Of a stretch of DNA of 64,000 nucleotides, positions 7,486-16,150 are shown piece after piece. The notes beneath the pieces were generated by a model that was not told the origin of the DNA, did no database searches, and worked only from the letters and a program-made list of their open reading frames with translations. Both the position numbers and the translations under genes were made by a program. The stretch's first letter is position 1; each line of letters begins with the position of its first letter. The DNA is from an uncultured Bacteroidales bacterium. GTDB lineage: Bacteria > Bacteroidota > Bacteroidia > Bacteroidales > P3. The stretch spans positions 1-64,000 of the forward strand of contig CAJONE010000004.1 of assembly GCA_905235855.1 (NCBI GenBank), given 5' to 3'.

Positions 7486-8307
7486 CTATATCTCCGTCAG
7501 AATATTGCGGTAGCCTATCTCTTTCAGAAACTCGTATGCCCCGCAGAACATGTCTGTCTCCTCAGGCTTGTGCGCGTCGCTGCTCACAATCACCGGAATG
7601 TTCATGCAGTCCATGTAGCGTATGATTTCGCGCGACGGGTAGTAGTCATCATAACGCCTCCGGTAGATGCCCCGCGTGTTGATTTCGCATATCGTGCCCG
7701 TTGCAGCTATGGAATCTATCGTGTCGCGCACCAAAGCCCTGACCCACGGTTCGGACTCCGAAAAAAAACGCCCCGCGTTGTGCATAAACACTTTGGTGAA
7801 ATGCCCTATGACGGTGGGACGGCAACGCTCAAGCATCTCTATGTTCTGGCGAAAAAAAGCAGCGACTCCCTTGCGGATATCACCGCCAAACACACGCTGC
7901 AACCCTTCATCATATACATTGCGGTCCTTGCCGTCGATAAACCACAGATTCCGTGGATCCTCGTCACGATTCGACACCTGATGCACACTGCCTATGCAAT
8001 AGTCAAGCCCTCCACGCTTTGACAATGGTTCGAAATCGTCTATCACATGCGGTATGTAGTCGGTCTCCAATCCAAGCCTGATGTCGATGCGTCCAGCATA
8101 CTCGTCCCGCAACGAGCGCACTTCGCTGCAATAGTTGTCATAGTCGCAGTCCTTTATTGCAAACTTGTTCTCGAGCGGAAACGGTGCGTGTCCCGAAAAA
8201 CCAAGACAAGCAAAACCCTTGCCCAAAGCATATTCAACATATTCTCGCAGCTGGCCTGTGCCGTCGCAGTAATGGGAGTGTGTGTGGTAGTTTGTCAGTT
8301 TCATCAT
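7486..8307 (-). CDS. hisK: PHP-family histidinol-phosphatase
   Basis: The 273-residue protein starts MMKLTNYHTHSHYCDG, the first metal-binding motif (HxH) of PHP phosphoesterases. Further motifs are GFSGHAPF, the glutamate in LGLETDY, GSVHQV, IGHFTKVF and the C-terminal SSDAHKPEE. This matches the HisK/YtvP group that removes phosphate from histidinol phosphate in the penultimate steps of histidine synthesis. No other his genes are visible, so a broader phosphatase role remains possible. The gene is 36 bases from the next minus-strand gene (LicA-like kinase), which would be transcribed first, so they may form a two-gene unit. Confidence 0.8.
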   Translation of the reverse strand: MMKLTNYHTHSHYCDGTGQLREYVEYALGKGFACLGFSGHAPFPLENKFAIKDCDYDNYCSEVRSLRDEYAGRIDIRLGLETDYIPHVIDDFEPLSKRGGLDYCIGSVHQVSNRDEDPRNLWFIDGKDRNVYDEGLQRVFGGDIRKGVAAFFRQNIEMLERCRPTVIGHFTKVFMHNAGRFFSESEPWVRALVRDTIDSIAATGTICEINTRGIYRRRYDDYYPSREIIRYMDCMNIPVIVSSDAHKPEETDMFCGAYEFLKEIGYRNILTEI

Positions 8308-8343
8308 ATTTTTATATCCTTAAAGCCGCACATTTCGCCGTTT

Positions 8344-9216
8344 CTACTCCAAACTGTCATACTGCGCCGCCAAATCTTTGGCCATGTTGAAGAAGAAGGC
8401 TGCCACCGCGTTGAAATCCATGTTCAAGTCGCGGCTCAACCCGACACGGTCCTTGAATATGGCCACATTGTACCACTGCAGGCACTGAAACGAACGGTGA
8501 AAATAGAGGCGCCGCAGCTCGTCGGCCTCTGGCTTGTGGCCAACGTATGCCTCGAGCAGCGACAATGCCTTGTCGAAACCGGCGTTGCCATAGCATGCCA
8601 CATCGTAAATCGGGTCGTTCATACCCGCAAACTCCCAGTCGAGCACGTAAAGCCTGTCGCCGCTCACCACAAGGTTGGTGGGCTGGTAGTCGCAATGGCA
8701 CGGCACATGCGCCACACCGGCATGGGCATCCCTCATGCGTTCCAGCTGCTCGCGCAACTCTACATACTCTTTCGGATGTGTGAACCCCATTTCGCGGCAA
8801 TAGCGCTCATAGTCAGCCAGCCGACCGAATGCGTTGTAGTCGCGAAAACGCATGTCGCTCTCGTGTATTTTCCTCAATGCGGCAACCGACATCGCGTTGT
8901 AGCTCACAACATCAGTCTCCGAAAGGATTGTCCCCTCAACATATTCGGCCAGCTTTTCGCCCGATATAACCTCCACATACGACGTGGCGTTGTTTAGCCC
9001 CAAGCGATTGATCTCCTGTATGTTGTCCCACTCCTCTACCCTATCGACAAATTTCTCGGCAAACTTGCCTGGCACTCGGTAGGTGTATTTCTTTCCACGT
9101 GTCTCGACCACGTAGGTGTAGTTGCTCATGCCACCCTCAAGCCGTTTCACGATTACGGCGTCATCGGTGTGCATCAGCGCATTGACGCGCGCCACTATGT
9201 ATTCTTCTACGTTCAT
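8344..9216 (-). CDS. LicA-like choline/ethanolamine kinase family protein (APH fold)
   Basis: The 290-residue protein has the aminoglycoside-phosphotransferase fold of LicA-type kinases: LEGGMSNYTYVV near residue 30 (nucleotide loop), the catalytic HCDYQPTN (HxDxxxxN) near residue 190, and the metal-binding LDWEFAGMNDPIYD just after. Such kinases phosphorylate choline or a similar small alcohol, often feeding phosphocholine onto surface glycans or lipids. No licB, licC or licD gene accompanies it, so the substrate is open. A minus-strand TATATTTG (9278-9285 on the plus strand as CAAATATA) is a plausible promoter, divergent from atoD. Confidence 0.75.
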   Translation of the reverse strand: MNVEEYIVARVNALMHTDDAVIVKRLEGGMSNYTYVVETRGKKYTYRVPGKFAEKFVDRVEEWDNIQEINRLGLNNATSYVEVISGEKLAEYVEGTILSETDVVSYNAMSVAALRKIHESDMRFRDYNAFGRLADYERYCREMGFTHPKEYVELREQLERMRDAHAGVAHVPCHCDYQPTNLVVSGDRLYVLDWEFAGMNDPIYDVACYGNAGFDKALSLLEAYVGHKPEADELRRLYFHRSFQCLQWYNVAIFKDRVGLSRDLNMDFNAVAAFFFNMAKDLAAQYDSLE

Positions 9217-9342
9217 GGTTTGATTTTTTTATGATTTAATTGGTTTGACTTTACTCGTTTTTATTTCAAATGCAGTGCAAATATACACCTTTTTGCACAA
9301 TATCACCGCTTTTCAAATTATATTGGACATGCATCACCACCA

Positions 9343-9367
9343 TTTTCGCGAAAATATTGTATATTTG
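9343..9367 (+). promoter_or_regulatory. atoD-kal promoter with perfect palindrome TTTTCGCGAAAA
   Basis: TATATTTG at 9360-9367 is a good -7 box, and transcription would start ~40 bases before the atoD ATG. The 12-bp palindrome at 9343-9354 lies upstream where the -33 region is expected, so a dimeric regulator bound there would interfere with the polymerase. Confidence 0.5.
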
Positions 9368-9413
9368 CACATTCATTTGCCCGAAACTGACAATAACTTA
9401 ACAACAATAAATC

Positions 9414-10058
9414 ATGAAAAAATTTGTCACAGTAAAAGAAGCTGCCGCCATGATTAAAGACGGCATGACTGTTATGGTTGGCGGTTTCCTCGGCGTGGGA
9501 AACCCCATCAAACTTATCGACCAGCTGGTTGAAAATGGTGTGAAAGACCTCACCATCATCTGCAACGACACCGCATATCCCGAAGTGGGTGTCGGCAAAC
9601 TCATCACCAACCACCAAGTTAAGGCTCTCATCGCCACCCATATCGGCACCAACAACAACACCATCGACCAGATGAACTCCGGCGAGCTGAAAGTCACCCT
9701 CCAGCCCCAAGGCACCTTGGCCGAACAAATCCGCGCCGCAGGCGCTGGCCTCGGCGGCATCCTTACCCAGACAGGCCTCGGCACCGTGGTCGAGAACGGC
9801 AAACAGAAAGTCACCGTCGACGGCAAAGAGTATCTCCTCGAGAAACCCGTCCGCGCCGACGTCGCCATCATCGGCGCCAATATCTCCGACGAGGACGGAA
9901 ACCTTGTCTACAAAGGCACCTCGCAAAATTTCTGCCCCATGATGGCCACCGCAGCCGACACCGTCATCGTCGAGCCGCAGGAAATCGTTCCCACCGGCTC
10001 CATCGCCCCAGAAAACGTCAAGACACCCGCTATTTTTGTTGATTATATCATAAAATAA
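9414..10058 (+). CDS. atoD: CoA-transferase subunit A (AtoD type, acetoacetate/butyrate class)
   Basis: The 214-residue protein carries the class I CoA-transferase alpha-subunit pattern: DGMTVMVGGFLGVGNP near residue 20 and the C-terminal region with GNLVYKGTSQNFCPMMA. It has the usual length of AtoD. The enzyme needs a beta subunit (AtoA) that holds the catalytic glutamate, but no atoA follows; the next gene is kal. In lysine fermenters atoD/atoA convert acetoacetate to acetoacetyl-CoA and lie with kal, kce, kdd and kam genes. Here only atoD and kal remain together, so the beta subunit must be elsewhere or lost. The gene starts 14 bases before kal and shares its promoter. Confidence 0.85.
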   Translation: MKKFVTVKEAAAMIKDGMTVMVGGFLGVGNPIKLIDQLVENGVKDLTIICNDTAYPEVGVGKLITNHQVKALIATHIGTNNNTIDQMNSGELKVTLQPQGTLAEQIRAAGAGLGGILTQTGLGTVVENGKQKVTVDGKEYLLEKPVRADVAIIGANISDEDGNLVYKGTSQNFCPMMATAADTVIVEPQEIVPTGSIAPENVKTPAIFVDYIIK

Positions 10059-10072
10059 AAACCTAATTTAAC

Positions 10073-10465
10073 ATGGCAGTTAAATCTATGCTCCGCGTCC
10101 GCATGAGCGCCAAGGACGCACACTACGGCGGCAACCTCGTCGACGGCGCACACATGCTTCACCTCTTCGGCGATGTGGCCACCGAACTTCTCATAATCCA
10201 GGACGGCGACGAAGGCCTCTTCTGCGCCTACGACATGGTCGAATTCAAAGCCCCAGTCTATGCCGGCGACTACATCGAAGCCTACGGCGAGATAACCCAT
10301 GTGGGCAACACCAGCCGCAAGATGAGCTTCGAAGCCTACAAGGTCATCAAGACCCGCCCCGACATCAGCGACTCGGCAGCCGACGTGCTCGAACAGAAAA
10401 TCCTCGTCTGCCGCGCCTCGGGCACCTGCGTAACCCCAAAGGATTGCCAACGCAAAAACAAATAA
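10073..10465 (+). CDS. kal: 3-aminobutyryl-CoA ammonia-lyase (hotdog fold)
   Basis: The 130-residue protein has the short hotdog-fold sequence of Kal: [40 protein letters not shown] and [20 protein letters not shown]. Kal removes ammonia from L-3-aminobutyryl-CoA to give crotonyl-CoA, a late step in anaerobic lysine fermentation to acetate and butyrate. It follows atoD by 14 bases and is closed by a terminator at 10486. The pairing supports amino-acid fermentation by the organism, but the rest of the pathway is outside the window. Confidence 0.85.
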   Translation: MAVKSMLRVRMSAKDAHYGGNLVDGAHMLHLFGDVATELLIIQDGDEGLFCAYDMVEFKAPVYAGDYIEAYGEITHVGNTSRKMSFEAYKVIKTRPDISDSAADVLEQKILVCRASGTCVTPKDCQRKNK

Positions 10466-10485
10466 AGCTCTGCTTAAAACAACGG

Positions 10486-10523
10486 AAGCGTGGGTACCGC
10501 AGCACAGCACCCACGCTTTTTTT
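10486..10523 (+). terminator. Intrinsic terminator of the atoD-kal unit
   Basis: A 10-bp stem (AAGCGTGGGT, complement at 10509-10518) closes a 13-base loop and runs into seven or more T. Confidence 0.85.
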
Positions 10524-10567
10524 CGTAGTCCAACATCCAAAACCACCGGCTTTTTAGGGATTATGCG

Positions 10568-10890
10568 TATCTTTGCAAAATGAGATTCAACACAATATAA
10601 TTTCCATGACCACGGAAGCGACGACAATGATAAAATAGATCTGATCGAAGACGGCTGCCTTCTCCCTTTTGCTGCAGAATCGGCCAATCACGACAAAAGA
10701 CTGATATATGAAAAAAGATGAAACCATCTCCGATGACATTCCACAACTGAAGCCAATCACAGAACGATTGATAAAAGAATACAATTGAACAATGCTTCTC
10801 GCATCACAACACCAAAACAACCATCCATGACATAAAGACAACAGAATAGTACAGACATAAAGACACATTAACATAGCATTGACTACCATT
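10568..10890 (+). other. Gene-poor interval: orphan promoter and possible gene remnants
   Basis: TATCTTTG at 10568-10575 fits a -7 box, but no credible gene follows it. Two short open stretches can be read on the plus strand: a start-less ~38-residue piece (DKIDLIEDGCLLPFAAES), then a 26-codon frame from ATG 10708 (MKKDETISDDIPQLKPITER). Both stop early. They could be debris of a gene destroyed when the RM cassette arrived, or chance. The long minus-strand ORFs here look like composition artefacts. Confidence 0.3.
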
Positions 10891-10903
10891 TCGCGTTCAA
10901 AAT

Positions 10904-11040
10904 AAGCCTAGGAAACTGATTTTGACAAATCGGAGTAGTTATTTCAAGGTAAGCCTAATCAGGTGAAACTTAGTTATAATGCTGGTAGCCTGCGCCTCTC
11001 GGCGTGAGCAGCATTATAACGAGGGTTCTTTCCTAGGCTT
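10904..11040 (+). repeat. Nested inverted-repeat element before the second RM system
   Basis: A perfect 12-bp outer pair (AAGCCTAGGAAA at 10904-10915 and its complement at 11029-11040) encloses several hairpins: GATTT-TGAC-AAATC, a TTTCA/TGAAA arm, and a second perfect 12-bp pair (GTTATAATGCTG at 10973-10984 with 11009-11020) tipped by GCGCC-TCTC-GGCG. This gives a multi-arm junction closed by one stem, in either RNA or single-stranded DNA. No coding potential is seen. Confidence 0.7.
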
Positions 11041-11082
11041 CCCTTGAACGCAACGAAAGCTCACGCCTTTCTTGTCGCCGAT

Positions 11083-11118
11083 TTTGTGATTGATAGCAAT
11101 GCGCTAATCAATCACAAA
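11083..11118 (+). promoter_or_regulatory. Inverted repeat covering the methylase start region
   Basis: TTTGTGATTGATAGC (11083-11097) is mirrored by GCTAATCAATCACAAA (11103-11118), a 15-bp near-perfect pair with one extra A and a 5-base loop. The right arm ends on the A of the ATG at 11118, so in mRNA the ribosome landing site would be buried, and in DNA it is a good dimeric-protein site. Confidence 0.65.
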
Positions 11119-12515
11119 TGGCAAGTTCAGTTAAACAACACGGAAGGGTATATACTCCCGACTACCTCGTCAGGCAGATACTCGACTTCGGCGGATATAC
11201 CGGCGAAACAATTATCGGCAAACACGTCATTGACAATAGCTGTGGCGAGGGCGCTTTTTTACGCGCAATTGTCAAACGTTATTGCGAAACATACAAGGGC
11301 GATAGGCTTAAACAGCATCTTGAAACCTATATCCACGGCATAGAATTGGACGAGAATGAACAAAACAAGTGTGTAGAAGCCTTGAATGAAATAGCATTAC
11401 TCTACGGCATCAACCATATTAATTGGGACATTCTCTGTGCCGACGCCCTAACAGTTGACTATCACAATGGCAAGATGGATTTTGTTTTTGGCAACCCTCC
11501 GTATGTGAGAGTACACAACTTGGATAAAAGTTATGATGCTGTAAAACAATTCTCTTTTGCCCAACAGGGGATGACTGACCTGTTCATCGTATTTTTCGAA
11601 CTGGGTTTTCGTATGATGAAAAACGATGGGCGGATGTGCATCATCACACCAAGCTCGTGGTTCAACAGCAAAGCTGGCACCGTATTGCGACAATACATCA
11701 TTCAGCACAAAAATCTGTCGGGTATCATCGATCTCGTTCACTTTCAACCTTTTGCCGCCACAACCTACACCGCAATCTCACGTTTTGAAAAGAACAGCAA
11801 CTTGGTAGAGCTGTATAAGTACACGGACAATCTTACTCCACCTGTGCTCATTGACAAACTGCCGCTCGACAATTTGTATATTACTGGTAACTTCTACTTC
11901 TCCAACCAGAAGCACTTGACGGAACTAACAAATATCCGCACTGGAAAGGCTTTTCGTTACGTGGTGGTCAAAAATGGTTTTGCAACATTGGCGGACAAGA
12001 CATTCATTGGTGATTTCTCTTTCGAAGAAGGAACTATCGATGTTCTCAAAGCCTCAACCGGCAAATGGAGCAAATGCATATTCCCCTACGATTCTAATGG
12101 CAGACCATTGCCCCTTGACGTCATTGAAAAAAATGAACCACTTTACAAATATCTCTTAGAACACAAATCCATGTTGACATCAGGCCGTGACGTTGAAAAC
12201 AAAGAACATTGGTATCTCTTCGGACGCTCTCAAGCCATAAAGGATGTCGGTCGCGACAAACTGGCGTTGAACACCATCATCAAAGACAAATCAAGCATTC
12301 GATTAATGAAAGTGCCCGCCGGCAAGGGGTTATATAGCGGCCTGTATATTCTTACTGATATAGAAGAAAGGGAAATTCGCGAACTTATTGTATGCGATGA
12401 TTTCGTGGAGTATGTCCGAATGTTGGCAAACTACAAAAGCGGTGGATACTACACATTTGCATCCAAAGATGTTGAACAGTACTTAAACCATAAACTATCT
12501 GAAAGATATGAATAA
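11118..12515 (+). CDS. Type II N6-adenine DNA methylase (gamma class, TaqI/Eco57I-like)
   Basis: This 465-residue protein starts with motif X (GRVYTPDYLVRQIL), followed by motif I VIDNSCGEGAFLRA (~residue 38) and motif IV GNPPYVRVH (~125), an order typical of gamma-class N6-adenine methylases such as M.TaqI. The C-terminal ~220 residues would be the target-recognition domain. It presumably protects the host DNA from the nuclease encoded next; the two reading frames overlap by 8 bases (12508-12515), so expression is coupled. An inverted repeat covers its start codon. Base composition is more A/T-rich than in the neighbouring metabolic genes, consistent with horizontal acquisition. Confidence 0.88.
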   Translation: MASSVKQHGRVYTPDYLVRQILDFGGYTGETIIGKHVIDNSCGEGAFLRAIVKRYCETYKGDRLKQHLETYIHGIELDENEQNKCVEALNEIALLYGINHINWDILCADALTVDYHNGKMDFVFGNPPYVRVHNLDKSYDAVKQFSFAQQGMTDLFIVFFELGFRMMKNDGRMCIITPSSWFNSKAGTVLRQYIIQHKNLSGIIDLVHFQPFAATTYTAISRFEKNSNLVELYKYTDNLTPPVLIDKLPLDNLYITGNFYFSNQKHLTELTNIRTGKAFRYVVVKNGFATLADKTFIGDFSFEEGTIDVLKASTGKWSKCIFPYDSNGRPLPLDVIEKNEPLYKYLLEHKSMLTSGRDVENKEHWYLFGRSQAIKDVGRDKLALNTIIKDKSSIRLMKVPAGKGLYSGLYILTDIEEREIRELIVCDDFVEYVRMLANYKSGGYYTFASKDVEQYLNHKLSERYE

Positions 12516-13215
12516 CCAAGAATTCTTAAGGGTAATCTCGAACTCTTTTACTACGTTCCTTGACACAGGCTCAAGAAGTAACGAGAAACTAAAGATACTG
12601 CATGGCGCTATTGCTAACGACTTGTTGCTCCGTCTTGGGAAAAATTATGATATTAAGTCGCTCGGTTTTGGAGACGGAAGGGAAGGCAACATTGGTGGAA
12701 GATATATCGACAAGAAAGTCGACATTACAATTCTGGAAGGGCACGAAGCGGTGGCAGGCATTGGTGTAAAATTCGTAATGCAGAACTATTCGCAAAACTC
12801 GAACAACTATTTTGAAAATATGCTCGGTGAGACAGCTAACATTCGTTGCTCAAATGTACCTTACTTCCAGATATTCATTGTTCCGGAAAGGATACCATAC
12901 TACAAGAAAAACGGAGACTTTCACGATTGGGAACTCTTTACGGCACACCATGCATACAAGTATCTGAAGCTATCGGAAGACAACACCGAACTATCCATCC
13001 ATACGCCCACAAAGATCTTGCTATACGTAGTCAAACTTCCTGAATTACCTTCTCCGCCACTCGACAGAGATGAATACAACGACTTTTATCGGTCTATGAA
13101 AACAATACCTGTTACATTAAGCAATGCTGACCTCGGACAATTTAGGAAAGCCGTAGTATTCAACGACTACAACACCTTTGCCGTGAAGGTAGTACACCAC
13201 GTGAAATCATTATAG
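12508..13215 (+). CDS. Putative type II restriction endonuclease partnered with the upstream methylase
   Basis: The 235-residue product overlaps the methylase gene by 8 bases and has no other plausible partner. A likely PD-(D/E)XK core is KKVDITIL followed about a dozen residues later by AGIGVKFVMQNYSQNSNNYF; the usual E/D of the ExK motif would be replaced (GVK), which some type II enzymes tolerate. The NYFENMLGETANIR segment looks conserved and may carry further active-site residues. I do not recognise the named family or the target sequence. The role is assigned from position and motif layout, not from clear homology. Confidence 0.65.
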   Translation: MNNQEFLRVISNSFTTFLDTGSRSNEKLKILHGAIANDLLLRLGKNYDIKSLGFGDGREGNIGGRYIDKKVDITILEGHEAVAGIGVKFVMQNYSQNSNNYFENMLGETANIRCSNVPYFQIFIVPERIPYYKKNGDFHDWELFTAHHAYKYLKLSEDNTELSIHTPTKILLYVVKLPELPSPPLDRDEYNDFYRSMKTIPVTLSNADLGQFRKAVVFNDYNTFAVKVVHHVKSL

Positions 13216-13236
13216 CATTCTCGCATCCTATGGTTT

Positions 13237-13321
13237 AACCCAAATCGGTCTTTTGATGGAAAAATTACACAATGCACAACTATAGCACAATTGTATTATA
13301 CCAAACAAACTGATTTGGGTT
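13237..13321. repeat. Inverted repeat at the downstream edge of the second RM system
   Basis: AACCCAAATCGGT (13237-13249) and ACTGATTTGGGTT (13309-13321) are complementary at 12 of 13 positions, 59 bases apart. The pair sits just after the nuclease stop and before the pnp terminator. It could be a cassette boundary or a weak hairpin; there is no T run. Confidence 0.45.
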
Positions 13322-13333
13322 TATGAGTAAACA

Positions 13334-13363
13334 TAAAAGGACGTCGCTTTGTCAGAACGTCCT
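13334..13363 (-). terminator. Terminator hairpin of pnp
   Basis: On the minus strand AGGACGT pairs with ACGTCCT across a 12-base loop and is followed by TTTTATGTTT, eleven bases beyond the pnp stop. Stem and T run are modest. Confidence 0.6.
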
Positions 13364-13374
13364 CTTTGCATGCA

Positions 13375-15627
13375 TTAGCGTCTGCGGCCACCGTTTCCGC
13401 TTTGACGGCGATCGTCGTTGTTGCCGTCGCGACGGGGACCTCGGTCGCGGCCTCCACGGTCGCCACCTTCGCGGCGCGGACCGCGGGTGGGTTTCTCCTC
13501 AACATAGCCCTCGGGTTTGGGAAGCAATGCCTTGTGGCTCAGTTTCAGCTTGCCGCTCTTCTCGTCGATGGCAATTATCTTCACCTCTATCTGATCCCCA
13601 ACGTTGATCAGTCCTTCCAAGGTCTCGGTACGACCCCACTGGTATTCGCTGATGTGCATCAAACCCTCTTTGCCTGGCAGGAATTCAAGAAACGCTCCGA
13701 ACTCCACAATACCGGTAACGGTGGCATTGTAAACCTGTCCGACTTCGGGCACCGTGCAAATGTCCTTAATCCACTTGATGGCTGCGGCTATGTCGTCCTT
13801 GTTCTGCGACGCAACATCCACTATGCCCAGCTCGCCAACCTCTTCGATATTGATGATGGTGTTGGTCTCGGCCTGGATTTTCTGTATAACCTCACCACCC
13901 TTGCCGATAACGGCTCCGATGAAGTCCTTCGGTATCTGTATCTGCTCAATGCGCGGCACGAAGTCCTTGTAGTCGGCCCGTGGTTCGGGTATGGTCTCGC
14001 ATATCTTGTCGAGGATGTATAGGCGTCCCTGACGGGCCTGCTCAAGTGCCTTGGCAAGAACGTCGTAGCTGAGACCGTCTACCTTGATGTCCATCTGGCA
14101 GGCGGTGATACCGTCGCGGGTGCCGCAGACCTTGAAGTCCATGTCGCCGAGGTGGTCCTCATCGCCGAGGATGTCGGAGAGCACGGCCCACTTGTCGCCT
14201 TTCGAGATAAGTCCCATGGCGATACCGGCAACTGGCTTGCGGATTTTCACACCCGCATCCATAAGTGCCATGCAGCCGGCACACACGGTAGCCATTGAAC
14301 TGGAACCATTTGACTCGAGAATGTCGGAAACTACACGGATAGTGTAGGGACATTCGGTCTCCGACGGGAGCACTTCCTTGAGAGCGCGCCACGCGAGATG
14401 GCCGTGACCAACCTCGCGACGGCTGGTGCTGCCGGAGCGTTTCACTTCGCCAGTGGCAAAGCCCGGAAAGTTGTAGTGGAGCAGGAAACGACGGGTGCCT
14501 TCGATTACTGCACCGTCAATCTTCTGCTCGTCAAGTTTGGTACCAAGCGTGCAGGTGGATAGTGACTGCGTTTCGCCGCGCGTAAAGATGGCACTGCCGT
14601 GCACTGAGGGGAGATAGTCGGTTTCACACCAAATCGGACGGATCTGGTCGAGCTGACGACCGTCAAGACGCGTGCGCTCGTTGAGCACCATATCGCGCAT
14701 GGCCTCGCGCTCCACATCGTGATAGTAGCGGTCTATCATGAATTTAACATCGTCGGTAAGTGTCTCTTCCGTATAGTTGGCGTCGATAAACTCCTGCTTG
14801 ATCGCGGCAAATCCGTCTTCGCGCTGGTGCTTGTTGGCAATGCCCTGCTTGCTGAAGTCGTAGCACTTCTGATAGACGGCATCGCGCACACGTTGGCGAA
14901 GTTCCTCGTCGTTCACCTCATGGCAGTATTCACGCTTCTCGGTCTTGCCGGTAGCAACTGTGAGCTCGGCAATGACTCGACACTGTGTCTTTATGGCCTC
15001 GTGTGCCGCTTTAAGTGCCCCAAGCATCACATCCTCGGAGACTTCCTTCATCTCGCCTTCCACCATCATGATGTTGTCCTCGGTGGCGGCCACGATAAGG
15101 TCGAGGTCGGCGCGCTCGATGTCCTGCATCGGTGTGTTTATCACATAATGCCCGTCAAGATAGGAAACGCGTACTTCCGAAACAGGTCCGTTGAACGGTA
15201 TGTCGCTGACAGCCAAGGCTGATGCAGCCGCCAAGGCCGCAAGCTGATCGGGCATAGTCTCTTTATCTCCAGATATGAGAGTAATCTGAACCTGAACCTC
15301 GGCATGGAAATTGTCGGGAAACAACGGACGCAATGCACGGTCTACCAAACGGGCAATGAGAATCTCATGCTCCGACGGGCGCGCTTCGCGCTTGAAAAAA
15401 CCACCAGGGAAACGACCCATGGCAGCATATTTCTCCTGATAGTCAACCGTGAGCGGCATAAAGTCCACATTTTCTCCAACCTCTTTCTTCGCACACACTG
15501 TCGCAAGAAGCATGGTGTCGTTCATTCTCACAACGGCTGATCCGTCGGCTTGTTTGGCCAGTTTCCCGGTTTCGATTTCAATCATACGACCGTCACCGAG
15601 GTCAAATCTCTTTGTAATGATGTTCAT
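13375..15627 (-). CDS. pnp: Polyribonucleotide nucleotidyltransferase (PNPase)
   Basis: The 750-residue protein has the complete PNPase layout: two RNase PH-like domains ([15 protein letters not shown] early; [13 protein letters not shown] and [18 protein letters not shown] in the second), a KH domain ([20 protein letters not shown], ~560-620), an S1 domain ([24 protein letters not shown], ~640-710) and a basic Arg/Gly-rich tail. It degrades RNA from the 3' end using phosphate and takes part in mRNA turnover. It lies downstream of rpsO on the same strand, the usual bacterial order, with the rpsO terminator between them so that pnp may have partly independent expression. Confidence 0.97.
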   Translation of the reverse strand: MNIITKRFDLGDGRMIEIETGKLAKQADGSAVVRMNDTMLLATVCAKKEVGENVDFMPLTVDYQEKYAAMGRFPGGFFKREARPSEHEILIARLVDRALRPLFPDNFHAEVQVQITLISGDKETMPDQLAALAAASALAVSDIPFNGPVSEVRVSYLDGHYVINTPMQDIERADLDLIVAATEDNIMMVEGEMKEVSEDVMLGALKAAHEAIKTQCRVIAELTVATGKTEKREYCHEVNDEELRQRVRDAVYQKCYDFSKQGIANKHQREDGFAAIKQEFIDANYTEETLTDDVKFMIDRYYHDVEREAMRDMVLNERTRLDGRQLDQIRPIWCETDYLPSVHGSAIFTRGETQSLSTCTLGTKLDEQKIDGAVIEGTRRFLLHYNFPGFATGEVKRSGSTSRREVGHGHLAWRALKEVLPSETECPYTIRVVSDILESNGSSSMATVCAGCMALMDAGVKIRKPVAGIAMGLISKGDKWAVLSDILGDEDHLGDMDFKVCGTRDGITACQMDIKVDGLSYDVLAKALEQARQGRLYILDKICETIPEPRADYKDFVPRIEQIQIPKDFIGAVIGKGGEVIQKIQAETNTIINIEEVGELGIVDVASQNKDDIAAAIKWIKDICTVPEVGQVYNATVTGIVEFGAFLEFLPGKEGLMHISEYQWGRTETLEGLINVGDQIEVKIIAIDEKSGKLKLSHKALLPKPEGYVEEKPTRGPRREGGDRGGRDRGPRRDGNNDDRRQSGNGGRRR

Positions 15628-15706
15628 TTTCGTGTATCTTTATTATTACTAACTGCAGCCTGGACCACCGTTGGCGCAGGCAAAAAGAATTATCTGTTTA
15701 ATTTTT

Positions 15707-15743
15707 AAAAAAAGCCCTCGACGCACATAGCGCAGCCGAGGGC
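15707..15743 (-). terminator. Terminator of rpsO
   Basis: On the minus strand GCCCTCG pairs with CGAGGGC across a 16-base loop and is followed directly by seven T. Confidence 0.8.
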
Positions 15744-15754
15744 CGAACAGTGGT

Positions 15755-16024
15755 TTATTTTCTGAGGTTGAGTTCCTTGATAATGGCACGGTAGCGCTCG
15801 ATATCGACCTTCTTGAGGTAGTCGAGCATACGGCGACGCTTACCGACAAGACCAACCAATGCGCGCTCCGACACCTGATCCTTGCGGTTGCGCTTCATCA
15901 ATTCGGTAAGATGTTGGATTCTGTAGGTGAAGAGCGCAATCTGCGACTCGGCAGAACCTGTGTTGGTTGCACTTTTGCCATACTTGGTAAAGATTTCTTC
16001 TTTCTTTTCTTTTGTGAGATACAT
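15755..16024 (-). CDS. rpsO: 30S ribosomal protein S15
   Basis: The 89-residue protein matches S15 in length and sequence: TGSAESQIALFTYRIQHLTE, the 16S rRNA-binding SERALVGLVGKRRRMLDYLK and the closing ERYRAIIKELNLRK. S15 binds the central domain of 16S rRNA early in small-subunit assembly. A minus-strand TATCTTTG (plus strand 16074-16081), about 50 bases before the ATG, is a good promoter -7 box. It heads the rpsO-pnp block. Confidence 0.97.
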   Translation of the reverse strand: MYLTKEKKEEIFTKYGKSATNTGSAESQIALFTYRIQHLTELMKRNRKDQVSERALVGLVGKRRRMLDYLKKVDIERYRAIIKELNLRK

Positions 16025-16150
16025 AGCTGTAAATGTTTATTTTATATTATTTTTTCATTGCTTTGTCAATTTGCAAAGATACATTTTTTGCATTGTTTTT
16101 TTGTTAAAATCATTACTTCAACATGATTTTAACAGATTTTAACACGTCAG

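Noticed and set aside
8047-8997. 316-codon plus-strand ORF across the hisK and LicA-like genes
   Set aside because: It runs antisense across two recognisable genes and has no family features.
10587-10889. Minus-strand 100-codon ORF with hydrophobic, membrane-like sequence
   Set aside because: Cys/Ile/Val-rich composition results from reading A/T-rich intergenic DNA backwards; no start signal or context supports it.
13323-14022. Plus-strand ORFs over the end of pnp
   Set aside because: They are mirror readings of the GC-rich Arg/Gly tail and S1/KH parts of pnp.
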